64,000 nucleotides of DNA from Haloterrigena sp. KLK7 (GTDB lineage Archaea; Halobacteriota; Halobacteria; Halobacteriales; Natrialbaceae): NCBI RefSeq assembly GCF_037914945.1, contig NZ_CP149788.1, forward strand, positions 1 to 64,000, given 5' to 3'. The position numbers and the translations under genes were made by a program. This document shows, one piece after another, positions 8,618-17,080 of this stretch. The notes under the pieces are model-generated. The model was given only the letters and a program-made list of their open reading frames with translations, had not been told where the DNA came from and did not search any database. Within the stretch, counting starts at the first letter, position 1. Every line of letters begins with the position of its first letter.

Positions 8618-10150
8618 CTAGCAGGATTTCTTGTTGGTTTCTTTGTCCTTTTTCTTCTCTTTCTTCCCGCCCTTTTTGCCTTTCCCGTCGTCGTCATCTG
8701 CGTCTTCGTTGACAGCACTCGCCTCGGCCACCTGCACATTTTCGTTCAGCTGGAAGTTCAGCTGTTCCGCCACTGCATCACCGTTGTCAGTAGCGTACGC
8801 AATCGCTCCGTGCTGTTCGTTGACGTTCAATTGCTCGACGAACTGTAGCTGGTTCACTTCGGCGGCAGCCACTTGTTGTGCAGTCTCGTTCTCTCCGTTT
8901 TCGTAGGCGATCGCCCACGACTCGTCGCCGTTTGTATCCTCCCCGCTTACTGCTGCGGCCGTGCTGCAGTGGGAATCTTCAACGTTCAGTCCCTCCGCCG
9001 ATGCGACCTGTGCATTGAAGTTCCCCTGGTAGCTCTTCTGGCGAGCCGTCGCGTTGCTGTCGTTGATTCCGACAGCGACCGCGGCATTCTGTAAGCTGAT
9101 ATTCTCCTGCCCGACGCTCTGGACCTGCGTGATATCCGCGGACGCGTCCTGCGTGTTCGACTGGCTCGAGCCGTCGTCCGACCGGTTCATCTTCTCGTCC
9201 GAGAGCTCGCCGACCATATTCGCGCTAGCAGTGACTTCGTCGACCGACATCGAATCGAAGTTGATCGCAGTGGCGTCGGCAACTTGCTCGTTATGGTTGA
9301 ACTGGGAACTCACCTGATACGCCTCCGCGACACTGTCGCTGCCGACGGCAATCGCGATGGCAACACCCTGTTCGCTCACATTGAGCTGCGAAACCTCCTG
9401 TGACTGTTCGACTGATGTCTCCGCGTCTTGGTTGTCAGCGTCACCGATGTTCACCGCAGCGGCCTCGGCGTGCTGGTAGTTCTCATTTGCCTGTTCGCTT
9501 TGCTGATACGCTCGGACGCAGCTACCATTGTGAGCGATAGCGATGGCAGTGCTCTGGCTGCTGTAGTTGTACTGGTCGACCTCCTGCGTCTGCTCGATCG
9601 TTGCTCGAGCGGACTGCTCGCTCTGGTAGGTATCCTCGCTAACAACCCAGCCGTTGAACTTCCGACATTCGGTCTCTTCGGCGAAGACGACGTATACGTT
9701 GCTGGCATTGGTGAACGTCTCGCTGTTCGTCACCTCATCGACGTTTACCGACTTGGCGCTCCCATCCTGAGTGTTGCTGTTGTTCTGGTCGGTCTGCTGA
9801 CTCGCCGTCGCCTCGCCGCCGTCGAGGGCAATACTGACGGCGTTGCCCTGCTGATTGACGTTGAGCTGGGAAACGTCCTGGTACTGGATGACCTGTGCGG
9901 TGGAGTCCTGTGATCCTGCGGCGATCGTGTCTTTGTGATCACCGACCCATGAGTCGAGCTCGTCCTCCGATGCATCGGCCCCGAAGATTAGGTACACGCA
10001 GTCACCGTTGACGTCGTGAGTCTCGTCTGAGTCCGCGTGCGTGCTGCCGGTCGCCGCACCGAGCGCGCCGACGCTGAGTCCAGTCGCTGCGATTCCTTTG
10101 AGGTAGCCTCGCCGCTTCATTTCGTCGTGGTTCTCGTGATTTTCTGCCAT
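8618..10150 (-). CDS. Tat-exported protein with five curlin-like Q/N repeats
   Basis: A 510-residue secreted protein. Residues 11-40 form a Tat signal (MKRRGYLKG, hydrophobic core, ending near THAD). Five repeats of about 58 residues lie near 82-140, 180-237, 244-299, 336-392 and 425-482. Each has two half-units: Q-x-Q-x-V-x-Q-x-N-x3-Q-x2-A-x-A-x-A, then Q-x2-x-Q-x-N-x-N-x-Q-x-A-x-A-x-A-x-N. Regular Gln/Asn ladders alternating with small residues recall the curlin repeats of CsgA/CsgB amyloid subunits. A second internal duplication pairs CVYLIFGADASEDELDSWV (51-69) with NVYVVFAEETECRKFNGWV (151-169). The C-terminus is an Asp run, then Lys-rich, ending in Cys. I infer a beta-solenoid or amyloid-like surface structure; no function is established. 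Confidence 0.88.
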   Translation of the reverse strand: MAENHENHDEMKRRGYLKGIAATGLSVGALGAATGSTHADSDETHDVNGDCVYLIFGADASEDELDSWVGDHKDTIAAGSQDSTAQVIQYQDVSQLNVNQQGNAVSIALDGGEATASQQTDQNNSNTQDGSAKSVNVDEVTNSETFTNASNVYVVFAEETECRKFNGWVVSEDTYQSEQSARATIEQTQEVDQYNYSSQSTAIAIAHNGSCVRAYQQSEQANENYQHAEAAAVNIGDADNQDAETSVEQSQEVSQLNVSEQGVAIAIAVGSDSVAEAYQVSSQFNHNEQVADATAINFDSMSVDEVTASANMVGELSDEKMNRSDDGSSQSNTQDASADITQVQSVGQENISLQNAAVAVGINDSNATARQKSYQGNFNAQVASAEGLNVEDSHCSTAAAVSGEDTNGDESWAIAYENGENETAQQVAAAEVNQLQFVEQLNVNEQHGAIAYATDNGDAVAEQLNFQLNENVQVAEASAVNEDADDDDGKGKKGGKKEKKKDKETNKKSC

Positions 10151-10431
10151 GACGCGATTTAATCGATGAGAAGAGATTATTCTGTTATTTACTCTATTAC
10201 GAACAGAATTGTCTGTCTACCGTGTATTTGAAAAACTGCAACTGGAGATGACCATAGTAGGTACCGATTAGGTCCAGTAGATATCGCCCTCTCGATCAAC
10301 GTCATTAGCGGACCACTCGATGCCTTCTCACGAGCGTCTGCGATTCTTATTTTCGGGGGTAGCTAATGGAATTTAGTAGTCGGTTGTCAGACGCAAAATT
10401 TATGAGGGCAAATGTAAACTGGTATGGACAT

Positions 10432-11502
10432 ATGGATAACTCTAATTCGGTGGGGCGGAGAACAGTTCTGCGGGGGACTGCGACCCTCGGAATCGCCAGT
10501 ATAGCTGGGTGTTTTCGTTCTGACGCTAGTGAGAATGGCGAGACTGAAAATGAGTCCGTATCTTCTTCCGACAAAACTGACTCCGATCAAGTCAACAATG
10601 ATGATGGTGGCGCGTCGAAAAATGGAGGAGAAGATGAGTGGTTCGAGAATGGGGCGGTCACATTCATCTATGACGATGGACCGAACGACGATCTAGAACA
10701 AGCATTTCCGGCACATGAGACGTATGACGCGCCAGCGACAGTCGGCATCGTCTCCGAGTGGATGAGAGGGAACGACGAGCGGTGGATGAATGCTGACGAG
10801 GTGACGAGACTCGCTGATGCCGGCTGGGAAATTGCGTCCCACACAGCCACCCATGTAGCGGTCACCTCGTTCAACCTCGTTGAGGACGTGTCACCGGGCG
10901 ATGACCGTATCTACCCCGAAGGACGAGGTCAGCACGGGTTCTTGCTGGGGGATCCAATTGAAGTCACTGATGGTGAGAAGCTCGTACAACGGACGGTCGT
11001 TGAGTCGGATGACGACGATATTGGGCGCTACTTAGAGCTTGACGAGCCGATCGATACCTCGTTCACCGCTGAAGAGACAGTCGAGCGGTATACGGAACCA
11101 TTCGTCCGCAGTCAGCTCGCTGATTCGAAGAAGGCGTTAGCAGAATTCAGCCCGACGACGTTTTTAGCCCCGCACGATGTCATCGATGATCGGCACCTCG
11201 ATATCGTCCGAGAGTACTACGAGGGCGTGTTGAATGTGAATCCCGGTACACCAGTGAACGATATCCCGTTTGATCCATTCGACACGAACCGAGCGTACTT
11301 TGCCGAACACGTCGATCGAGATCAGGTGTATGCTGACCTCACACAGATCGCTGAAGAGAATGTATATGGCGTTCTCGGTGCCCACACCCATCGTGAGGAA
11401 GTGACACAGGATCGCATCGCGGAAACACTTGAGTGGTGCGACGAGCTCGGCATTGAAGTGATCACGTTCGAAGATGCGATCAGCCGAAAAGCTGCTTACT
11501 GA
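10432..11502 (+). CDS. Tat lipoprotein polysaccharide deacetylase (NodB-like)
   Basis: A 356-residue exported enzyme. The start at 10432 gives a clean Tat signal: GRRTVLRGTATLG, then a lipobox IAGC with Cys27, so it should be lipid-anchored outside the membrane. A Ser/Asp/Asn-rich linker runs to about residue 70. The NodB region follows: YDDGP (motif 1, Asp81/82) and SHTATH (motif 2, H137 and H141), the metal-binding pair. The middle has an unusual insertion with GDRIYPEGRGQHGFLLGDPIE before the barrel resumes at FLAPHDVIDD. It likely removes acetyl groups from envelope or biofilm polysaccharide. The coding DNA is more AT-rich than neighbours and an IS-type hairpin follows directly, suggesting transfer. 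Confidence 0.85.
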   Translation: MDNSNSVGRRTVLRGTATLGIASIAGCFRSDASENGETENESVSSSDKTDSDQVNNDDGGASKNGGEDEWFENGAVTFIYDDGPNDDLEQAFPAHETYDAPATVGIVSEWMRGNDERWMNADEVTRLADAGWEIASHTATHVAVTSFNLVEDVSPGDDRIYPEGRGQHGFLLGDPIEVTDGEKLVQRTVVESDDDDIGRYLELDEPIDTSFTAEETVERYTEPFVRSQLADSKKALAEFSPTTFLAPHDVIDDRHLDIVREYYEGVLNVNPGTPVNDIPFDPFDTNRAYFAEHVDRDQVYADLTQIAEENVYGVLGAHTHREEVTQDRIAETLEWCDELGIEVITFEDAISRKAAY

Positions 11503-11503
11503 C

Positions 11504-11776
11504 ATCCTCCCACGGCTAAAGCCGTGGGGTTCCCCCACTGGGGGTTGCACCCACGGAAACGGAGAGGTTCGCAGGTTTGTCGTCACGCTGGACGATGACG
11601 TAACCATCATTACGTACACGGATGGTTCGATGAGAACCGAATGGAAGAACTGAGATTTGGGTGCTGAACGTATCCTCTGGGCCGGTCACATCACACCTAA
11701 CAGAAGTTGTGGTAGTTCGAACTCTCCCTGCTGAACTTACAGCGCGAATATAGCGGGGGTAATCCTCAAAAAGCGT
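11504..11776. mobile_element. IS200/IS605-type end relic with tandem hairpins
   Basis: Directly after the deacetylase stop lies an 8-bp perfect hairpin (CCCACGGC at 11509-11516, loop TAAA, GCCGTGGG at 11521-11528), then a G/C hairpin CCCCC-ACT-GGGGG at 11532-11544. This CATCCTCCCACGGCTAAAGC arrangement is familiar from ends of haloarchaeal IS605/IS1341 (TnpB) elements. No tnpA or tnpB frame remains in the following 230 nt, so only an end or a decayed copy is present. Confidence 0.6.
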
Positions 11777-12862
11777 TCACGTATCGGGTGCCGAAAGCGT
11801 AAACGAAAACGTCGCTCCCTCGCCGGGTTCGGAGTCGACCCAGATCTCGCCCCCGTGGCGTTTGATAATTCGTCGACAGAGTGCGAGGCCGATCCCTGTC
11901 CCGTCGTACTCCTCGTGGCTATGGAGTCGCTGGAACACCTCGAAAACACGGTCTGTATCTTCTTGATCGATACCGATCCCCTTGTCACTGACCGAAATTA
12001 CCCACTCGTCCTCGTTACGCATTGCAGAGATTGATACTCGAGGTTTCTGCTCGCCGCTGTACTGGAGCGCGTTTTCCAGCAGGTTCTGGAAGAGTTGGCG
12101 GAGTTGGCTGGCGTCACCGCTGACAGTCGGTAGCGATTCAACAGCGATATCGGCACCAGTTTCGTCGATCCGGATACGGAGGTCCGTCAACACATCGTCC
12201 AGTACTGCCTCGAGATCGACCGAATCGAAGGACTGTCCCTGCGTTTCGACTCTAGAGTACGCAAGCAGCCCCTCGATCATTGCCTCCATCCGTTCGGCAC
12301 CGTCAACTGCGAACTCGATGAACTCTTTGGCGTCTTCGTCGAGCTCATCGCTATATCGCTGCTCGAGCAGCTGGAGGTAGCTCGTGACCATCCGTAACGG
12401 CTCTTGCAGGTCGTGGGAGGCAACGTAGGCGAACTGCTGGAGACGCTCGTTGGACTCTTCTAACCGACGCTGATACGTATACCGATCAGTGATGTCGAAA
12501 TGGGCAACAGCGACGTATCTCTGGTCGCTGTTAGTGAACGATGCCGCCCGCATGAGAAACCAACGTTGTTCGTCGGGAGAGTGGCACGGGTATTCGAACT
12601 CGAAGAGCTCTCGTTCGCCCGTTAGAATCTCGGATAACCCGGCGGCAGCCGTTCGTGCCGTCTCCGTCTCCGCTTGTCTGGTGATCGTCAGATAGTTGGT
12701 TCCGATCGTATCTGGTCGAAGTTCGATGTCATTCGCTTCGCCGAACTCCTGCCATGCGTGATTTGTATACAGGATCATCCCTTCGTCATCGAGGATTGCA
12801 AAGTTAATCGGGAGTGTGTCTACAGCCGCTGGAATAAGAGTCTCTGGCTCCCGGCCATTCAT
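11777..12862 (-). CDS. PAS-domain sensor histidine kinase
   Basis: A 361-residue soluble kinase from the ATG at 12862; an in-frame extension to 12934 adds a basic non-conserved leader. One PAS domain lies at about 10-125 (INFAILDDEGMILYTNHAWQ ... VAVAHFDITDR). Then comes a HisKA helix pair with phosphoacceptor H150 in ASHDLQEPLRMVTSYLQL, and an HATPase with N box FQNLLENALQYS, G1 DKGIGI and G2 GTGIGLALC. No transmembrane segment is seen, so it senses in the cytoplasm. No response regulator is adjacent. The catalytic core is nearly identical in layout to the kinases at 33884 and 53543, pointing to paralogues. Confidence 0.92.
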   Translation of the reverse strand: MNGREPETLIPAAVDTLPINFAILDDEGMILYTNHAWQEFGEANDIELRPDTIGTNYLTITRQAETETARTAAAGLSEILTGERELFEFEYPCHSPDEQRWFLMRAASFTNSDQRYVAVAHFDITDRYTYQRRLEESNERLQQFAYVASHDLQEPLRMVTSYLQLLEQRYSDELDEDAKEFIEFAVDGAERMEAMIEGLLAYSRVETQGQSFDSVDLEAVLDDVLTDLRIRIDETGADIAVESLPTVSGDASQLRQLFQNLLENALQYSGEQKPRVSISAMRNEDEWVISVSDKGIGIDQEDTDRVFEVFQRLHSHEEYDGTGIGLALCRRIIKRHGGEIWVDSEPGEGATFSFTLSAPDT

Positions 12863-13197
12863 ATTCGTTTTCCGTTGACTACGGGGATAAGGTTGGTCCT
12901 GTTTTGGTTGCAGACGCCGAAACAATCTCTGCAATCAATACGTGTTTTCTACTGAGCGGCTGGTTCCGGTGTTTCGTCGTGAAACAAACGAGGCCATCGT
13001 GCTGAACGCAACCGCTGTATTCAGCGCGCCGCTATTTGACTTGTCCAAGAGACCCATGGAGAGTTCACTAGAATTGCCCCCCCCCCCTTTCAGACGCCCG
13101 AATTTCGCCGCTTGACGCCTGAATGGGCGAGCCTTCGGTAGTCGCATAGGGGATGTGTCCCATCGAGACTCGCGTCCAGCTGGGGCGGAGTTAATCA
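12863..13197. other. Gene-free interval with an 11-C run
   Basis: About 335 nt without a credible gene. It holds an uninterrupted run of 11 C at 13077-13087 and the string CTGTATTCAGC near 13014, which also forms the edge of the dispersed repeats at 18250 and 26045 in the opposite orientation. It looks like decayed mobile DNA, but no protein is recognisable. Confidence 0.4.
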
Positions 13198-14304
13198 TCA
13201 CGGCCTGGCTTCGAGTACGAGGTTGAACGGCGTCTCGGTCGCCCGGCGGACGCTCGTGAATCCGCCCGCAGTGATCACCTCACGGAGACGCGCTTCGCCA
13301 GCCTGTGCTCCCAAGACGGGGTCGCCCCCCTGGCCGAGCGAATTCGGGACGCAGGCCATCGTCGAGGCGCAGTAGAACGCCCTGCCGATCGGATTCAGGT
13401 TGTCCTCGACTCGATCGTCGGCGAAGGGCTCGATCAACATCCACACCCCGTCGTCGGTGAGCGTCTCCCGGACGTGTGACGCCACGCCGACCGGATCACC
13501 CATGTCGTGATACGCGTCGAACATCATCACGAGGTCGTAGTCGGTCCCGTCATACTCCGTCGCCGTCGCCACCTCGAAGCTGATACGGTCTGCAACACCG
13601 GCTTCTTTGGCTCGCTCGCGGGCCACTTCGATCGAGTGATCGTGGTAATCGATGGCGACGAACTCCGAATCGGGGTAGGCCTCGGCCATGATGATCGTCG
13701 ATGCACCGTGACCACATCCCACATCTGCGACGCGCGCGCCCGCCGTGAGCCTCTCGTCTATTCCGTCGATCTCGGGGATCCACTCGTCGACGAGATTCGT
13801 CTCGTAACTGGGCCGGTAGAAGCGCTCCGTGCCACGGCACACGTCTTCATCTTGCTCGTGCCAGCCGATGCCCTCACCGGTTCGGAAGTCGGCCTCGAGC
13901 TCCGAGAGGCGTTTCTGATAGCCCATCAACCCCTGGAACCCACCGGCGAGGAACGCGGGGCTGTCTTCGTCGGCCAGCAGTGCCGTCTGTTCTGGAGTGA
14001 GGCTGTAGCGCTCCGTCTCGGAATCGTAGGTGACGTACCCGCCAGCCGCTCCAGCGGCGAGCCACTCGGTGACGTACGGCTCCACGGTGTCGGTCCGCTC
14101 GGCCAACTCGCCGGGCGTGAGTGGTCCGCCGTTGGCCAACGCTTCGTAGAGACCGAGCCTGTCGCCGATGACGAGCAGCGGCGCGTAATACGCCGCTCCG
14201 AGCTCGGTGACGGCCATTCCGACGAGTTCGTCTAATTTTTCTTCATCGATCGGTTCGTCGGCGAGAGTCGGTGATGCCATGCTAGGACTGTGTACGGCAG
14301 ACAT
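13198..14304 (-). CDS. Class I SAM-dependent methyltransferase with N-terminal winged helix
   Basis: A 368-residue enzyme. Residues about 35-110 form a winged-helix segment (IGDRLGLYEALANGGPLTPG ... ERYSLTPEQTALL) of the kind that dimerises O-methyltransferases. The Rossmann methyltransferase follows: motif I VADVGCGHGAS at 192-202, acidic motif II VAIDYHDHS, then MMFDAYHDMGDP and the motif-III-like GVWMLIEPFADDR. The layout resembles the Rv2258c-like group of small-molecule methyltransferases. ATG codons at 14304 and 14280 are both possible starts. It is divergent from the FilR1 regulator at 14418, with 113 nt between them, suggesting control by that regulator. Substrate unknown. Confidence 0.88.
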   Translation of the reverse strand: MSAVHSPSMASPTLADEPIDEEKLDELVGMAVTELGAAYYAPLLVIGDRLGLYEALANGGPLTPGELAERTDTVEPYVTEWLAAGAAGGYVTYDSETERYSLTPEQTALLADEDSPAFLAGGFQGLMGYQKRLSELEADFRTGEGIGWHEQDEDVCRGTERFYRPSYETNLVDEWIPEIDGIDERLTAGARVADVGCGHGASTIIMAEAYPDSEFVAIDYHDHSIEVARERAKEAGVADRISFEVATATEYDGTDYDLVMMFDAYHDMGDPVGVASHVRETLTDDGVWMLIEPFADDRVEDNLNPIGRAFYCASTMACVPNSLGQGGDPVLGAQAGEARLREVITAGGFTSVRRATETPFNLVLEARP

Positions 14305-14417
14305 ATTGGCCTCATCTACGGAGATAGTGTCTGACCGACTGAACGCCGTTTCAGGACGTGAGTGAACGTTTCAGGGTGTGAACCGAATCGTGATCGCACG
14401 GGATAACATTACTACCT

Positions 14418-15353
14418 GTGCCATCGTATATCACGACAGTGAATGGCATGCATCCCCCTGAAGATGACAGAACATCCGACCTTGTATTCAAACCGCCTGC
14501 ATCACCGATTCTGGAGGCCGTCCTGCAGAACGCGCGGAACCAGAAGTATCTCGGCAAGCGCATGGACGCGGCCGGTTCCCGCATCGACACGGCCCGGCTC
14601 GGTGATATCGTCCGGCACGGCCCAGTCCTCGAAGCGCTCCGCGAGGAGCCCCTGGACCGTCGGGAGATCGAAGCGCGCCTCGACGTCTCGCGGGCGACGA
14701 GTCACCGCCTGACGAAGTGGCTCGACGAACAGGGGTTCGTCGAGAAAGTCGATAGTCGGTTCCAGTTGACGGGACACGGCGAGGCAGTCACCGACGAGGT
14801 GCTCCGGTTCGAGGCGAACGTGAGCGCCGTCCATCGGATGGGGCCGCTATTGGACATGATCTGTCCGCACCACGCGGAGTTCGCCATCGAACCGATGGTC
14901 GACGCGACCGTCACCGTCGCGGAACCGGAGGATCCCTACCGACCAATCGAACGATTCATCTCGCTCGTGAGCGAGTCGGAGACGTTCCGGGGATTCAATA
15001 CGACACACATGGCACCGTTGAGTCTCGGTGAGTTCTACCACCAGATATTCGATGCCACTGAAAGCGAGATCATTCACCCACCCCACATCGTCGAGAAACT
15101 ATCGGACACGTACCCGGCCCGAACGGGCGAGGCGATCGACCGCGGGCAGTTTACCCTCCGAACCCGCGAGAAATTGCCCTATGGACTCGCGCTCTTCGAT
15201 GAACGCGTCGGGATCGGTGGGTACGACGACGAGACGGGCCTGATGCAGGCGTTCGTCGATACGGACTCACCCCTCGCCCGTGAGTGGGCTGAACGGGTCT
15301 ACGCGTCGATCAAGGCCGACTCGACTCCGTTCGACAACTCGGGGGATCGGTAA
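14418..15353 (+). CDS. FilR1-type HTH transcriptional regulator
   Basis: A 311-residue regulator (GTG at 14418; the ATG at 14448 is an alternative). An N-terminal winged helix lies at about 60-130 (PLDRREIEARLDVSRATSHRLTKWLDEQGFVEK). The C-terminal FilR1 effector domain follows, with FRGFNTTHMAPLSLGEFYHQIF and YGLALFDERVGIGGYDDETG. FilR1 proteins are common haloarchaeal regulators, some linked to methanogen filament control. It shares most of its sequence with the protein at 19768-20688, including the core FRGFNTTHMAPL and VGIGGYDDETGLMQ, so the two are close paralogues. It is divergent from a methyltransferase and convergent with a hydrolase 14 nt away. Confidence 0.88.
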   Translation: MPSYITTVNGMHPPEDDRTSDLVFKPPASPILEAVLQNARNQKYLGKRMDAAGSRIDTARLGDIVRHGPVLEALREEPLDRREIEARLDVSRATSHRLTKWLDEQGFVEKVDSRFQLTGHGEAVTDEVLRFEANVSAVHRMGPLLDMICPHHAEFAIEPMVDATVTVAEPEDPYRPIERFISLVSESETFRGFNTTHMAPLSLGEFYHQIFDATESEIIHPPHIVEKLSDTYPARTGEAIDRGQFTLRTREKLPYGLALFDERVGIGGYDDETGLMQAFVDTDSPLAREWAERVYASIKADSTPFDNSGDR

Positions 15354-15367
15354 CCAATCGCCAGTCG

Positions 15368-16234
15368 TTAGTTCTCTTCACGGATGAATCTAAGTACCGC
15401 TTCGAGGAAGCGGTCCGGTCCGGTGAGCATCGCCTCGTGTGCGTGCCCATCGAAGGTAACGATCCGGCTGTTCGGGAGCGCGTCGTTGACCGGGGCCGTC
15501 GCATCTTTCAAGAGTGGAGGGCTCTCGCTGCCGGACAACAGCAACGTCGGCGTCGTCATATCGGCGAACCTGGCTGCATTGAACTCGTACTCGCCGACCG
15601 CTGCTACGCTGCGGGACCAGACGTGTGCCGCGTCCACGAGGTCCTGCCAGTCCGGGGCTGAGCGTTGCGCGTCGATTTCCTCCGGCGTGGATTGAGCGAT
15701 TTCTCGGAGGAACAGGACAAGTACCTGCTCGTTTTCACCGTCGTCCAGCAGCCGCTCCATTTCCGCGAGCACCTCCTCGGAGTAGAGTTCCCGATCGTCG
15801 AACGTAATGGGTGGCTCGTACAGGACGAGTTTGTGTAGGTTATCGGTTCGCAGGGCCGCCTCGAGCGATAAGAGTCCTCCCGATGAGTGCCCGAGGAGGG
15901 TTACGGGTTCGTCGATCGCCTCGACGATCGCAGCCACGTCTTCGAACTCCCGTTCCAGGTCGTACTCGTCTGCGTCCCCGCTCTCACCGACACCGCGACA
16001 ATCCATCGCGTAGACCGTGAAGTGGTCCGCGAAGGTGGCGCGAACGTCGGATAACTCCCAGAATCTGTGGTCACAGACGCCCCCGTGGACGAGCACGAGC
16101 GGTGGCCCGCTTCCCGTCCGCTCGAAGGCAATCTCCGTCCCGTCTGCGGACGCGACTGTTTCCATGTCACCACCCGTGTCTGGTGGTGTTGCTTCTTCCA
16201 TGGGTGGTTCACCCTCGTCATCTATGCGACGCAA
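15368..16234 (-). CDS. Alpha/beta hydrolase
   Basis: A 288-residue alpha/beta-hydrolase. The oxyanion segment LVLVHGGVCDHRFW is at 46-59, the nucleophile elbow GHSSGG at 115-120 (Ser117), and the C-terminal His lies in VTFDGHAHEAML. Where the acid is expected after LLLSGSES a Glu may replace Asp. Candidate starts at 16234, 16201 and 16165 share the same core; the last starts right at the first strand (METVASADGTEIAFERTG) and may be the true one. The family covers esterases, epoxide hydrolases and C-C hydrolases, so the substrate is open. It is convergent with the FilR1 gene. Confidence 0.85.
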   Translation of the reverse strand: MRRIDDEGEPPMEEATPPDTGGDMETVASADGTEIAFERTGSGPPLVLVHGGVCDHRFWELSDVRATFADHFTVYAMDCRGVGESGDADEYDLEREFEDVAAIVEAIDEPVTLLGHSSGGLLSLEAALRTDNLHKLVLYEPPITFDDRELYSEEVLAEMERLLDDGENEQVLVLFLREIAQSTPEEIDAQRSAPDWQDLVDAAHVWSRSVAAVGEYEFNAARFADMTTPTLLLSGSESPPLLKDATAPVNDALPNSRIVTFDGHAHEAMLTGPDRFLEAVLRFIREEN

Positions 16235-16469
16235 TCACATAGAGTCATCTTGTGAAAAATCCCCACGGTCTGAACGGGAAGCACGACTCGCCAGGGCTTG
16301 CTCGATACGGTGGCCTACCGAGGCTATGGTAGAACGCTCACTGTTTCTGCGTGGAGTGGAGTCCATCAGTAGCTAACCCACAAGCGGCTGTCCAGAAGGT
16401 ATACCTGTCCACTACTCTGTCAGGTAGAGGGGGTCTTTACGGCAAATCGAGAGTGACGAATAGATATCG

Positions 16470-16627
16470 ATAAAAGCGGCCATCTATGCCCGCGTGTCGA
16501 CTATCGATCAGGACCTTGAGCGGCAGCTCCACGAGTGCCACGAGCACCTCTAAGGGAACTACTCCAACATCGACGAGATCAACGACTACGCAGACATCGT
16601 CTCGGGCGCCGACAAGACATCTACTGA
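16470..16627 (+). pseudogene. Serine resolvase/recombinase remnant
   Basis: Conceptual translation gives IKAAIYARVSTIDQDLERQL, then HECHEHL, a TAA stop, and NYSNIDEINDYADIVSGADKTSTE. This is the N-terminal catalytic segment of haloarchaeal serine resolvases, including the nucleophile Ser in YARVST and the DQDLERQ and YADIVSGA signatures. The in-frame stop near 16549 and the loss of everything after about 50 residues show that it is dead. It marks a former plasmid or IS607-like element in this accessory region. Confidence 0.8.
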
Positions 16628-17031
16628 GCGTTCACCACTTTCGGAGATCGAATTAGATTGTCTGTCACATTCGCACTATCTATCTTGCAGAGAGTCACTG
16701 AACTACCGAGATGATGTCAGAAGCGGTGTACGCGATACAGAGGATGGGTTTGGCACGACGATATCGATTATTTCGCGGTTACACCGGTGAACCAACCGTA
16801 CACTGCAGATGCGGACTGAGCACCGAGAGTTCTACCCGCTCAAAGGGGTGTTCAGACAGACGTGCGAGATACGGAGCGCGTATGCAGCACGGCAACCTAC
16901 GCGAATCAAATCGGTATTGACACAAGGGGGACGGTTGCTCCGACCCTCAAGACATTTACATGGCCGCTCTAAGAGCAGAATGTTTTTGTAGCACGGGTAC
17001 TACATTCCAGATGAACACGGGAGCAGGTCAA
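16628..17031. other. Gene-free interval
   Basis: About 400 nt that follow the resolvase relic. Short open frames exist on the plus strand but none resembles a known family or has haloarchaeal acidic composition. Likely decayed mobile DNA. Confidence 0.4.
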
Positions 17032-17049
17032 CACCACGGTTCCGTGGTG
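17032..17049 (-). terminator. Palindromic hairpin downstream of the 17081 gene
   Basis: CACCACGG (17032-17039), loop TT, CCGTGGTG (17042-17049): an 8-bp perfect stem about 32 nt beyond the stop of the minus-strand gene. On that strand TTGACCTG follows. A terminator or an IS end are both possible. Confidence 0.35.
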
Positions 17050-17080
17050 CGTGGCCTGGGAAGGGCAGTGAGGTAGTGGC

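Noticed and set aside
12935-13201. 88-codon minus-strand frame before the methyltransferase
   Set aside because: It includes the C11 run and low-complexity Gly residues, and has no family resemblance or acidic bias.
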